From Portulaca oleracea (lineage: Eukaryota; Streptophyta; Magnoliopsida; Caryophyllales; Portulacaceae), in the NCBI GenBank assembly GCA_029582165.1, contig CM055871.1:3789501-3853500 (forward strand): a DNA stretch of 64,000 nt, read 5' to 3'. Made by a program: the position numbers and the translations under genes. Below the pieces are notes generated by a model, which worked only from the letters and a program-made list of their open reading frames with translations, was not told the origin of the DNA and made no database searches. How positions within the stretch are numbered: position 1 is the stretch's first letter; each line of letters starts with the position of its first letter. This document shows positions 34,535 to 47,100 of this stretch, in pieces.

Positions 34535-37159
34535 TTACTTCTTTTTCAAAAACTCCATAATCTTGGTATCATAAGCTGAACAAGCCATTCTAAAACCTTC
34601 AAATCCAACTCCTTTGGCCAAGGCCTCAAACTCTTTCTCCGTCCGTTCCTTCCCACCTGGGTTCAAAGCCAACATGACCGCATCACAATGGAAGACGGTC
34701 CTTGCAGCTTGACTGGTTTCAGGAGCCTCCGGAAGGATGAACTCGCAAACAATAACCTTACCATGGTCAGGCAATGCATCATAACAATTCTTCAAAATCT
34801 TTAGGCAGTGCTCGTGACTCCAATCGTGACAAATCCACTACAAAGTTGTCAAATATCACTTTTGATTAGAGCAAATCGTACCATATCAATTTAAGTGACG
34901 GATTTAATTTCTATTAAAAAATTGATAAATTTGCTTACATCGATGAACTTTGCAACAACATTAATAAATTTACAATGAATTTAATAACAAATAACGACGA
35001 CTGTATTTTTAAAAGTGAACGATTTGTAGGATCTAGTTAGATACTCCAAAATATATAATGTAACAATTAATTCGTTAGCCATAACAATTATAGCACACAT
35101 GAAAAGGTAATGTTCGAGTATAAGACTCATTCACAAGCGTTGTTACAACAATTCAAGTTTTAGTTGAGATAATTCTAAAACAAATATCATTATTTCATTA
35201 CTTTTGCAATGTTGAACAAATGTGCATATTCAAACTAACCTTCATAAACATGGCATCTGCCTTTGGTACATTCATGAACATGTCTCCTCCAACATGTTCC
35301 ACACCTATTAGAAAATGCACAATGTTATACATTATTATATAATAAAAACTTATTAACATTAATTTCATTCCACAAACAAGCGACCAAAGATTATGGTAGG
35401 ATTTAGTAATGCTTCAATACCTGGGTATGTTGGTGCATCTGCAATAACATGAGGCAAATCGAAGTTGATACCCTTAATTGTAGGGTATTTTGTGATAATC
35501 ATATTAATGGTAGCCCCAATACCACCTCCTACGTCAACCAAGGTGGACAAACCCTCAAATCCCTTGTAGTTTTCAAGGAGTTTCTTCATGGTCATGGTAG
35601 AATGATTCGACATTCCATTGTTGAAGACCCTTGTAAATCTAGGGTCATGGTACTCGAATACATTCATGCCATAAGCCTTGTTAAATGGGATGCCACCTTC
35701 AAGAACTGTATCTTTTAAGTGATACCTACCATTAGCACACAAAAGTAATCTCAATAATTAAAAAAATAAAAAAGCCTCAAACTTTAATTCTACATATAAA
35801 AAAGTGAGACCCATGCTACAAGTAGTCGTCTGAAAGACCAAAGAGAAATCAAATGATATAAATCTTGATACAAATAGTTTTTTAAGGTGTATTGTTTTGT
35901 TATTATACATTAAAAGTATACTATAATTGTATTTTATAAATGTAATGTTGCATATAAATTATATAAAATTATATTTCATCCATGATTCTTGAAATGTGCA
36001 AAGGAAAATTAAAATATCTAACAGATATGATTAATTCGGTTTAACTATCATTAATATCTATTAAAATTAATTATAAATATAAAAAAATCAGTGTCAAAAA
36101 TGGTAACAAAAATCAACTTAACAAGAAAACATTAAAAAAGTGTCCAATGCTGAGCCTCCTACCACCCTCCTACAAAACCCTATAATTCCCTAAGCAAAAT
36201 GATAAATATCTTGATTCAAAATTATTATTAACTATTTTGAATTTCACTAAAATCATTCAAAAGGTATATTTATACATATTTAAATTGTCATAAATATATA
36301 TTTAATTATTTTAGGGTTATACAACTCATAAATTACATAAAATCTACTATTAGTATCTTTATTCATAAATATAGAATTACACATAAAATGTGCATTCTCC
36401 GTGATAGTTTATACGATTAGGTTATTATTAATACTTTTCACATAATTGAAGATTGTGATATTCTTAAAGTTGATAAACATGCATATTACTTAAAAATATT
36501 AATGAAAATATAAAAATATAAAATTTAAGCAATAAATAATTTAAGGTGATTATTAATCATCTTGATTCGAGAGAATATTATGGTCCAATTTCCAAATTAA
36601 CTGTCCACAATTCACACACACGCACAAGCACACTAAAAAGGGAAGGACATTTAACGCAAGAATGCAAGATGATATCAACTTGAGCACATTAGCTATCCAC
36701 ACCACATATCCTATTGGAAGAAAATCTAGTACACCTTAATGACTTGACCAGTATACTGTGTGATTAGATAACATACCAGCTTTCCATGAGAACTTTGTCC
36801 TGGTTTATCAGAGCAAGTGCACTAACAGTGACACCATCCTCATTCTTGGTTAGAAACTGGCAAACCGGGGCCAGCCCATATAGCCTCTCGACCCGCCCGT
36901 CCGGGTGGGTCCGGAGGGAGTACGACAGGACTTGGTAGCTGGCCAGCAGCCGGAGCATCCGGTCCAGCACGGAGGCCGCGTGATCCGGGTTCGCCGTGGG
37001 CAGCTGTGCCGCGATCTCTACCGGGGAGAGGTGGGCCCCGGGACCGGCCCGCTTTATGATCTCCAACACATCCAGCTCGATCACCGCTTTGAGCACCATT
37101 GGTGGGACCGACCCGCTCGTGATCGTCATCGCGAATGAGCAGAGCTCGTCTTCGCCCAT
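34535..37159 (-). CDS. Class II S-adenosylmethionine O-methyltransferase, caffeate-type (OMT-C)
   Basis: Exons 37159-36777, 35725-35421, 35304-35240, 34837-34535, all GT-AG; 1056 nt, 351 aa. ATG 37159 is the first ATG; the open frame extends upstream only through non-ATG codons. The N-terminus ([11 protein letters not shown]) is shorter than usual for COMTs. SAM motif [14 protein letters not shown] in exon 2, then ISxxDxPH-type [17 protein letters not shown]. Catalytic His255 (WICHDW), Glu283 (CEF) and Glu315 (KERTEKEF) have exactly the spacing of alfalfa COMT His269/Glu297/Glu329. Expected to methylate caffeate- or catechol-type hydroxyls in the cytosol; substrate not predictable. Closest relative in the window is OMT-B (shared [17 protein letters not shown]), convergent and 5 kb away. 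Confidence 0.94.
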
Positions 37160-37300
37160 TTCGGTTGAGTTCCGGTTGCTGGGGTGGAAAAAAACAAGGG
37201 AAGAAAATGGCGGGAAAACAGAGTAAGGGGGTCTAAGGAGTGACAAAACAGGGGAAGAAACAGAGTGTTAGAGGTGCTTGGTGAGTGGTGGCTTGGTGGG

Positions 37301-37424
37301 GGTGTTTATATTGGACTTTTCTCAGTGCTGTTTGTATTGGACTTTCTTTTCGTCCCACCAACTCTCACCCTATGAAGCTACTATTACTTACTATGAGATC
37401 TGAGAAAAGTCCAATAGAAACACC
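37301..37424. mobile_element. 124-bp inverted-repeat element in the OMT-C promoter
   Basis: Left GGTGTTTATATTGGACTTTT then CTCAG; right CTGAGAAAAGTCCAATAGAA then ACACC: 25-bp inverted termini with a single mismatch. Read on the minus strand the left arm supplies AATATAAAC (about 37302-37312), the likely TATA box of OMT-C, 145-150 bp upstream of its ATG. The TTTATA in the left arm is TTTCTA in the right. No target duplication seen. Confidence 0.65.
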
Positions 37425-38159
37425 TTCTAGTTTTTACATTTTGTAAAATGATAAATATTTTGATGTAACATTATTAGTAATCATCTAATATTTTAACTTA
37501 ATTATTTATAAAGTTTTTTTGAAGCTCATTTATAAAGTTAAATATAAGTATATTTAAATTATTATAAAGATATATAAATAAATATAGTTATTTATTTATA
37601 TTTTCATATATATATATAAACTATGCATAAAATATACATTTCTACAATGATTAATAAAATCATATTATTATTTATATTTTTTGACCTAATTAATAAGTAT
37701 TATACTCTTATAGTTAATAAATATATATAATTATTTAAAAAAATTATTAAAAGTTACAAAAAAGTGAAATATGAAGAGCTCAAGATGGTTAGTAACCAAA
37801 ATCTATAACATTGTCCTAAAATTTGGATAATTATCACAAAATTTCCTATCTAAGTTTTCGATACACATAGATTGGTTTAATAACATTGACTTACGATATT
37901 CAATGCACTATTATAATCAATTAATTTTCACTTTATATTTATGAAAATTATATACTTTAATAACTGTCACTTACAACATTCAATGTACTATTATAATTAA
38001 CTAATTTTCATCTTATATAATTGTGAAAATTGCATCTTATATTCATATGAAATCAAATTTCACAACAAATCTAATAAGATTAATTTCATATTTTAAGTCA
38101 TAGCACGTGTGAAATAATTAGTAGTCAAAGTTATACAAATACTGATTGTATGTGTTAAA
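37425..38159. other. AT-rich upstream region of OMT-C
   Basis: Nothing recognised apart from two copies of a CACTTA(T/C)...CATTCAATG(C/T)ACTATTATAAT segment at about 37885-37975 and 37962-38040. Confidence 0.4.
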
Positions 38160-40167
38160 AGCACTTGTACATATTGGTTTTTGGTTATTTGGTTTCCTTT
38201 ATTCTCTTAGTTTCCTTATTATAGTCAAAACTATCATTTACATCTTTACCTTAGGAAAGTTTATTAGGACAGAAGATGAACATTGCCCTGATGTACTTAT
38301 ATAAATCATGGTGATCGTACATTTATTAGATATAGTGACTACGACTTGAACTCACGAACATATCTCACATCCCCTTAGTTTTGTACATGGTATTAGAGCC
38401 AAGTTTTAAACAAAAACCACCACAATTGATGAAAAAGACTTCGACAATGGTGAGGACAAACCTCAACCTCAACCAAAACCAAAACCTTTTATAATCACGG
38501 CGGATTCACCCTACTACTTACACCCATTCGAGAGTTCAAAGGCCTCAATAACATCTATCATATTTAATGGAAGTAATTTTGAAACAGAAGAGGTCGATGG
38601 AAATAGCCTTAAAGGCGAAGAACAAAATCAAAATTATCGATGGTCCAATGACCAAACCAGTGGAGGAAGGAGACGAATTGATGCCTAAGAACGAGTAAAT
38701 CAATGATGTTTACATAGAGATAAAACTCAATTGACCCAAAAACCATATTCAACACCCTATACTAATTAAGTCCGTGAAAATGTTATGGGATGGCTTGAAT
38801 AAGCGATATTCATCGTCCAATACACCAAAAGTTCACCAACTCAAAGAAGGAATTTCGGGTTGCAAGCAAGGAGTAACCAATGTGGGTGATTTATATGCCA
38901 AGCTAAAAACCATGTGCATGGAATGAGGCAACTATGAGGATATACCAAAGCGTACTTGTGGGATGTGTTCATGCAAAATTGAATCTTGCTTGGACTCCCT
39001 ATTGGAAAGGGAAAAACTCACAAATTCCTTATGAGGTTGAATGAAGCCAAATACCTCATCTTGAGAAGCATGATTCTAGTAATAGGTCATCGCTCTTCCT
39101 CAGACAAAATTTTCAATTTCGTGTGGCAAGAAGAAGAACATCAAAAGATTTTGAGAGGCCCTGAAACAAAGGAGGGTGTAATCTGTAATGAGTTTCTCGG
39201 TTGGAGCATGGCAATAAACAAGATTCGGAGAGAGACCTGTTTGGAGCCACTATGGAAGACTTCGCCATGAGATGACTGGCTACTTCAAGTTATTTGGATA
39301 TCCACTGAATTTTGGAGCTCCGACAGCAAACATGGCGGAAAAACGCAGAACTGTGGCAGAAGAGGTGGGCGCACAAACGGAAGAAGAAGTTCTAGTCGGA
39401 GCTCTCAGCGACAGGACCCATTGGTCGTGATGATTGGTAGTTTTTGGCGATGAATGGCAATATATGAAGCGGTTAGTCCAATAGACAAGTTTTTGGATTT
39501 GAAGAAAAAAATCTCGTTTCCAGCAGTGCTTATGTTGCGCAACCAAAGGATGAGAGGAGTAGAGGAGACAATCAATTGTGTTTGGAAAGCCTCCTCTTTT
39601 AGGCATATTGGCAATTATCTATTTCAACAAATATATTCATAATAGGTCGAGTGCAGAAAATACTAAGTATGATAGAGCAACTAAAAGTTGGAGAAACCCT
39701 ACAATTAATCTAAAACCTATATGGTTGATCAATAGTTGGTGTTTTCGCTCACAATACTGGAGATGGAACACTCTTAGGAGATATTAAATCTTCTGGCGAG
39801 TAATTTGCTCAGCGGAGAAAAAAAAAAGTTGCCAACAAACAAGGAAGTATTTCCTTAACAAATAAATAACCGATGCATCAAATACTTTATGTTCCCTATC
39901 TAAACTGCAACCTTGCCTCAGTTTATCGCTTCCGTAAGGATTTAAATTGCACAACCTCATTTAACGAAAATTGTTATATCTTGTAAGACCGCACCTCAAG
40001 GACTATGATTGGTATGGGTAAACAACGTGACGAGGTTGCTTTCTACAAGTAACATCAACGAAGCACCAGAGTCAACGGTGTTTGCACAAGAAGACTATGA
40101 CATCAAAAATTGTTGCATACCTCAAAAGAAATAGTTTTTCTTCATATTACACTACAACATAGAAGAG

Positions 40168-40435
40168 CTATAGCGACCGTTATTAACGGTCGCAAGACGC
40201 GAAGACGCCGCTTAACGGGACATGTGCGGCTAAATCGTTAATATCGGTGGCTCATTAATGGTCGCCAATCGGATCGTGCGACCGTTAAATTAACGGTCGC
40301 TAGCAGCGACCGTTAAAATTACTACAGAGACCGTTAATTAACGGTCGCTGTCAGAGACCGTTAATTTAACGGTCTCTATTAACGGTCGCTGTCAGAGACC
40401 GTTAATTTAACGGTCTCTATTAACGGTCGCAACAT
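40168..40435. repeat. Left subterminal GACCGTTAA palindrome block of the CACTA element
   Basis: Alternating GCGACCGTTAATTTAACGGT-type palindromes, some with GTCTC instead of GTCGC. In CACTA elements subterminal repeats are the binding sites of the transposase; here their density and palindromic pairing are striking. Confidence 0.85.
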
Positions 40436-41154
40436 TAAAAAAAAAAAAGAAAAAAAACAATAGCGACATCTTCAGATCGGCAGAGTTTGGTGTTGTTAGG
40501 GTTCAAATCGATGGCTTGCGAGTATAAACAGTTTACAAAGAGGAGTGAAGAGAGATACTTGGGAGGAAATTTGTGATTGTGGTTCTTCGTATATGCTCGC
40601 AGCATCACTTTATCAGTTGTTGGTTTTCCATTCATCTCTTTTGGTATATTACTCCATCTCTGTTTCTCTCATTTATTCCACTTCAAGCAATTTTATTTCC
40701 CCTCTTCATGATGTTCCGTTTTAAAAGAGAATTATTTTTGTTCATCGAATTATGATCCATAGCCAATTCGAAGTGGTAATTTCTTTTGCCTTTTTCTCCA
40801 GATCGGTCGCCATTGTTGCTGAATTCAAGCTTCGGAATACAGATAGAACATTGAAATCCCCTTCACAGGTCAACACTTGCCCAGACATTCACATTTAACC
40901 AACAAAATCATCATTAAAAAAAAACACAAGGGCCAGTGGTTAGACTTACAATTTGGGTGCATATGTGTAGGTCATAAATGGCGGTTGCAATGGGTGACGT
41001 TGTAAGAAGCGGTTGGGTTGGCGACTGGTGTGAGCGGCGATTGGGTGTTGCTCTGGTGCTGGGTTAGCGACTGGTGGAGGGACGATGCGGGGAATTTAAT
41101 TTCAATTGGTGGAGAATGGGGAGGAAGAGAGAAGTTAGGGAATTTAATTTCAAC

Positions 41155-41620
41155 TTTGCGACCGTTAATTTAACGGTCTCTGGCGACATTTTAACGGTCG
41201 CTAGCAGAGACCGTTAAGTTGTCTCCAGAGACCGTTAATTTAACGGTCTCTAGCGAACGATAATTTCGATGTTGTGAAATTAAATTCAACATTGCGACCA
41301 TTAAATTAACGGTCGCTATGGAAACTTTAACGGTCGCTGCAGAGACCGTTAAATTGTCTCCAGAGACCGTTAATTTAACGGTCTCTAGTGAGCGATAATT
41401 TCGACGTAGTGAAATTAAATTCAACGTTGCGACCGTTAAATTAATGGTCGCTGTGGACACTTTAACGGTCGCTGCAGCGACCGTTAAATGATTATTGTGA
41501 CCGTTAATTTAACGGTCGCTGATTTAGCGACCGTTAAATTAACGGTCGCTAATTAATGGTCGCACGAGAAAAACTGTGACCGTTAATTTAACGGTCTCAG
41601 TTTAACGGTCGCAATGCTTA
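41155..41620. repeat. Right subterminal GACCGTTAA palindrome block of the CACTA element
   Basis: Same motif as the left block. Two larger direct repeats (about 41157-41285 and 41297-41420), each ending GCGATAATTTCGA-GT(T/A)GTGAAATTAAATTCAAC-like, show that the block grew by segmental duplication. Confidence 0.85.
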
Positions 41621-42630
41621 TGTTATGTTGTAGTGTTAGTGAAAAATAATGTAAAGATAAGTGACTTCATGGAAAGTAACATCAAAAGAAAAGTAACATC
41701 AAGGTAGCTTAGGTGTGGAAAATAATGATACTTGTGGAATTTGTTTTAAAACAAAACAAACTAGGAACACCTTTGTTATTAGTGAAAATAAAGTGAAAGA
41801 CTTGTTTGACATTATTCATATTAAATCCAATGTCACGAAGGATTTTCATGTTGAAAAATTGACTTTACATCAAACTAGTTGTGTGGAGACCTCTCAATGA
41901 AATGGTAGACTTTAGTGAAAACATACCCATATATTAAATGTTGCTCGAGCTTTAAGTTTTCAACGAAACTTATCAGTAGAATTTTGAGGTGAATGTATTA
42001 AAACAACAGCCTACTTAATAAACCAAACTTCAAGTAAATTGCTAAATAAAAAATCCTCCCGAGTTGATTTTTGGTGTTTAGCCAAATTATGGTCATGTGT
42101 AGGTGTTCATATGTTTGTGTTACGCTCAAAATAAAACAACCAATAAATTTGCTCCTCGTGACTACAAGTGTATTTGTGTTGGATAACTTAAGAATTTATT
42201 ATTGTAATACTCTAGGTATGATAAGAAAATATGACTTAAAATTATTAAAATAATTACTTATATAGTAAGATCCACCTTCCTCTTAGGAAACCAATCTTTG
42301 AAAACTTTACAATTAAAAAGACTTGACTTGAATAATGTAAAGATAAGTGACTTCATGGAAAGTTTTCTTAGGAAATGTATGAGCGAGAATGAAACTTTAA
42401 AAAGATCTATGAATTTTTGGGACTAGTCATCGATCCTGTATGTCGTTATAATAATGTTCGCAACCCAAAACAGATAGAGGCAAGACACTAATACACTCCA
42501 AATAAAAATAAGAAATTAGTGTAACGACTAGACATAACATTAAATTCAAAATCCAAATATTTTGACTAATATTTTCTAGTTTTACATTGTCATTGCATTA
42601 TTTTGTACTAGCTCCATGGCTCTATGCCTA

Positions 42631-42823
42631 AATGAGTGTCAATTTGATTAAACTTTCACCGTTGATTACTCACAAATATAATGTGTTACAAACTTACAAT
42701 ATGAAATACCACCATTAGAAAGATATTGAACTAAAAATTACAATGTTGTTAATTTTATGTTATAACTCATTATAATTTATGAGTAATCAACCGTGAAAAC
42801 TTAGTCGAATTGACACTTATTTT
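42631..42823. mobile_element. Foldback MITE (about 193 bp)
   Basis: Left AATGAGTGTCAATTTGATTA then AACTTTCACCGTTGATTACTC; right GAGTAATCAACCGTGAAAAC then TTAGTCGAATTGACACTTAT. Inverted arms of about 50 bp with few mismatches. Confidence 0.65.
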
Positions 42824-43185
42824 GGGATGGGGTGGGGGAGATTTACTTTCATGTTGTTAATTGTTACGGTGTGTCAAATTCATGGATAAACTGGATTGTG
42901 TAGTTTTTTACAACATTTATCAAAACTTACCAAAACTTATCAAAAATACCAAAGTTTGAAAACAAAAAAAAGTTAATTTTGATGAATATTTGGAACAGCC
43001 CAATTTTAACTTTTACTTAACTAACTTTTATTTAATCATTTTTTACTCATAAATTTGACACACCCTCAATGATTATTTTTTTTTTTAAAAAAAAAGAAGA
43101 AGAAGAAGATAGGCCTGGCGGGCTGGTCTGTTAGACAGTCAAGTATCCTTATCTTCCCTTCTGTCAACTAACAGCAGCCAAGGTT

Positions 43186-43188
<3 letters not shown>

Positions 43189-43243
<55 letters not shown>

Positions 43244-43247
43244 TCTC
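43189..43247. repeat. (CT)n microsatellite
   Basis: Runs of CT interrupted by TCTTCT and ATCT. Non-coding, upstream of nothing recognised. Confidence 0.92.
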
Positions 43248-43796
43248 CTTTTTTGGGTCAACAGCTAGGCTGCTAGCGAAAATTGATTCAGTATATATAT
43301 ATTTTTTAATCAATGGAGACCACACAATACTAGTACTCTACACCCTGGTATCACCTCTGAGCCCCATACTTCATGGACCAGATTTAATTCAGTAAAATTT
43401 GCCGGCAAAAGGATACGCAAATCATGTTCTATAATCTATACCATAAGTTGTGAATATATATTTCCCCAAGGAAAAAAAAAAGAAGTTGTGAATATGAAAT
43501 TCTTCCTTAAAATAGGGGGAAAAAACTTCCTCCACCCATATATTCACATGAGAGTTTGTCGTTATCCTCCAATTTTCTGACACTATTTTTAAAAAATTTT
43601 TGTAGCTCAAATTCTTTTTTAAGTACTCCTTCTCCATTCCGTATTAATTAATAATTAAATTAATTTTTTTATTTCAAAATAATTATTGTTTTCCATTTCC
43701 CAGTAGCTAATTTTATTATTTTAACTTTAATAATCATGTTAACTTTTAATTTATTTCAGTCTTCTCTCTCCTTCTTTGTTATCTTCTGTAAACCCC

Positions 43797-43920
43797 AGTC
43801 AGCATTCCGACGCTGGAAATCAATTTCGGTTTAGTATGAATAGGTTAAATGTTTGGATTATTCTAAACCAATGATGACCTCCAACTTCGGATTATTTTGA
43901 GCCAAAAATCCTTAATATTA
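43797..43920. repeat. Half copy of the foldback family found at 52696-53050
   Basis: CAATTTCGG, GGATTATTCTAAACC and GGATTATTTTGAGCCAAAAA followed by TCC match in order the right arm of the 52696-53050 foldback (GGATTATTCTCAGTC, GGATTATTTTTGGACAAAAA then CCC). Only one arm is present. Confidence 0.4.
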
Positions 43921-44160
43921 TTGGATGGATATTTAGCCATTAATTTAATTATTATGCATTTGATTGAGATGATTTTACACAACTATGTTGTTCCATTGCT
44001 TTCAAGATGAAGATTACATAAAGTTGCTTACTATTTTGCATGATTATTTAGTCGTACGTGCATTTCTACCATGCTTTCATGCATGAGTTGTACACGTACA
44101 TACATGCATACTAGTAGCCTAGAGCTTAACAAAAGAGTACGCCATTGATACGATCTTTGA

Positions 44161-47100
44161 TTATGCTACGCAGGAGTTGTGGTTCTTGAAATGGTCGAGG
44201 CGGTGCTTGCCGACCTCCAAAGTCCCACTCCAGAACTTGTCGTAGTACTCTGCATACGTAAACGTACTGTAAATGGGGCCCGATCCACTCTTGACCGTCA
44301 GATCTTCCGGAGCGCAGATCAGTGCATCGTCTGCAGGGCACAGGAACGTCGCCACGGATATTCTTGCTTTCTCTGCATTCACAATTGCTCGGTGCCATAT
44401 GCTCTTGTATATTCCATTACTTAGTGCCTGCCAAAGGTAAATATCATCAATCAACTCCAAGCCAATTTTGGATCGAATAATTTGATCAATTTTGGAATGC
44501 AGATGTGAAATTGATGTATGTTGCGCACTTTTTTTCAACTTGGACAAATCGAACGAACATGAATTCAGGTGAAAATCAGGTTCCTATAGCTGTCATCATA
44601 AAAAGGAAAATATTATGTCGCATCTGAATATTCGGCTAGAGCTCGTTCAACGTCGTCGAATGAATTATCATAATTGTACCCATTTTTTTTGGGTTGGATA
44701 AGTTTAGGTATTCGGATCAGATAAAATTTTGTCAACTTTAAAGCTAACCATTTGCAAGTTTCATAACTTAGAGATACAGCGAAATGATAAGTATGGTCCA
44801 TCAGCTTTATGACCGGCAAATTGACTACCATCCCTTTGGCCCAACACAAAACCAACATATATTGTTGTTTCCTATAGTACTGTTACATTTGGGCCAAGAC
44901 ATGAGTCTAGATGGCTATGCTAGTCATGCCATGCTAGTGGGTTGTTTAATCATCCACCAAGACCACCAACTACTATTTTCTATTTTTGTGCTCATGAACC
45001 ACAAAAGGCAATACAGTACTATACAATGGGAATACAAACAAGGGAAGGTGAATCAAACTCCATTGCTAACATATACCTAGAATCTCACAAAATTTTGTCC
45101 GATGCGAATGTCCAAATTTATGCAACATAAAAAAAATTTGATTTTGTCCGAACCCGATTTTGATATTGACCGAAATGACTGAATATTCAGACAAAATATT
45201 TCTTTTTTCAATTGTCCAACCTCGATTTTGACCCGAATTTAGTCTCATCTAACTTGTTCGACCTGAAAAGGGGGTTCGGACATCAATTTTTCATCTGAAG
45301 ATGTCAACCGAACTGGAATTTTTGGCAAAGCTACTAGAATCTTTAGTACGTTCATTTATTCACTTAATGAGTACTATTGATGCTAATAAGCATTGAATTT
45401 GCAAAACATAGAAGTTTTACCTCCAATTGATCTCCAATGTTGACAACAAAAGCATTAGGGAGAGGCTTGTTAGTGAGCCATTTGCCATCTTTGAGAACTT
45501 GAAGGCCAGAAACATGGGAGTCTTGGAGAAGTATTGTCAAGGTGTTAGGATCAGTATGACCAGGTAGACCATAGGTGAGCTCTGGCTCAGGACATGGAGG
45601 GTAATAGTTAATGGCCATGTGTTGTCCTTGATCACCAACCACCTTTCTTAAGTAATCTGCCTCCAAACCCAGACTCTCTGATATTAACTCTTCTAGTCTC
45701 CACCCCAGTTCTCGCACTTCCATGCTGTATTTGCTCACTATTTCCCTGCTAATTAAGTTTCAACTTCACTTTCATGTAACATACCAAAAAGATGCAAAAT
45801 GATAAACGTGGTTCGAGATGGTTAATAGTCATCTTAAATTTCTTTGCTTTGAGGGGTTGTTATAGATTATAAATATATCATCTGTCCCACATAGAGGTTT
45901 TACAGTTTGGTGGTGAACTAAAATCCATGGAATCAATTGTTGGACAAGAAAATAATACTTACTGGCAAGTCATCTAAACAATCTACCGAGTTGGCAACTC
46001 GGTCGTAGTGTACTAAAATTCAACACTTATATTTTGGTGCACTGTCACACAAATTGAAGTAATGTTTGCCACAATCTAAACCGCTAAAATACAATACACT
46101 ATGATATAATTTTCATATAATGAAAATGATATGAATCTTGCGGCAAGATCGTTAATAATCATCTTGCACAACATGGCATATCCACATAAGCATGCTAAAT
46201 GTTTTTATAAAAGAAAGTATTTGTCACATGATTATTGTGAAAGTATAATAAAATATAACAATTATATTTGAATTGTTATATTTTCATATTTTTTAAAATC
46301 AAATTTTGTTTATATTTTTGAAAATTATTTTACATTCTGATTCATTTTTAAAATAAAACATTTTCTACAAAATGCTACATTTTTAATAAAAAGTTCATTT
46401 TTTAAAGAATATTTATTATTTTTCTATTAAATATTTGTAAAAATATCATTTTCATTATATTTTCTATTCGTTTGGTAATTCATTAAATTCAGATTTTCTT
46501 TTAATATTCATTTTTTTCTTTTATATTTATGAGAAGGTCTTTATAATGTTGTTTAATTAATTGAAGGTATATGTGTATTTCTTTATTTAGTTAATCACAA
46601 TAGTGATGCGACAAATACTTTTTTTTTTACCAAAAAAAAATTAACTTACATGGATATGACATGCAATATAAGATGATTATTAACCATCTTGAAGCAAGAT
46701 GCATATCATCCTCCTTTCCTATAATTAAATGTTACAAAATATTTATTATGTGTAACTTGAGATGAATGATTCAAGACATATATTGATGTCCATTTGTTAA
46801 TACTAGGTCATCTTCTTTTGAAAGCTGTATGACTTACATACATTCTATTTACTTACCTATTTCTACGTACCTATATATGATACTTTTACCATTAGAATAC
46901 TTCAACCAACCTACATTACCTAATATATTTCTACTTGCATCACATTTTTTACCAATACCTACCCAATTTATACTACCTAACTTTATTTACTGTACTTCTA
47001 CTTTTCATTCTACTTATCAATGAAAAGGATATAACCTTATCTCAAACTTACCCATTTTTTTGGTGCTTACTCAAAATATATCTAAATGTTTCTAATCAAC

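Larger units (their letters stand above)
40150..41635. mobile_element. Non-autonomous CACTA element (1486 bp)
   Basis: Termini CACTACAACATAGAAG and CTTATGTTATGTTGTAGTG share a 12-bp inverted CACTACAACATA. A perfect 3-bp TTA duplication flanks it (40147-40149, 41636-41638), as CACTA/En-Spm elements make. Both subterminal regions (40168-40435, 41155-41620) are packed with GACCGTTAA/TTAACGGTC units, mostly as palindromes. The centre (40440-41150) is ordinary-composition DNA with T-rich and GT-rich stretches and no transposase; it may be captured or eroded sequence. It is inserted into the Copia relic. Confidence 0.92.
38160..42430 (+). mobile_element. Decayed Copia retrotransposon, split by a CACTA insertion
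   Basis: In order: LTR-like sequence to about 38385, a primer site TGGTATTAGAGCC (38389-38401, initiator-Met tRNA type), gag scraps (KTMCME and MWDGLNKRYSSS-like, 38560-39270), a protease-like LINS..SQY frame near 39725, and pre-integrase YVPYLNCNLASVYRFRK plus DRTSRTMIGMGKQRDEV (39880-40050). After the CACTA element come integrase pieces CGICFKTKQTRNTFVISENK and then NVARALSFQRN and TAYLINQTSSKLLNKKS (41715-42060). Many stops and frameshifts; no reverse transcriptase or 3' LTR seen. Ends approximate. Confidence 0.75.

Noticed and set aside
37160..37246. N-terminal extension of OMT-C upstream of 37159
   Set aside because: The open frame extends to 37246, but that codon is TTG and the region lies in the likely leader; the first ATG is 37159.
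44126..44424. Other-frame open frames over dioxygenase exon 4
   Set aside because: Shadows of the real exon, whose frame is fixed by the His/Arg-x-Ser motifs.
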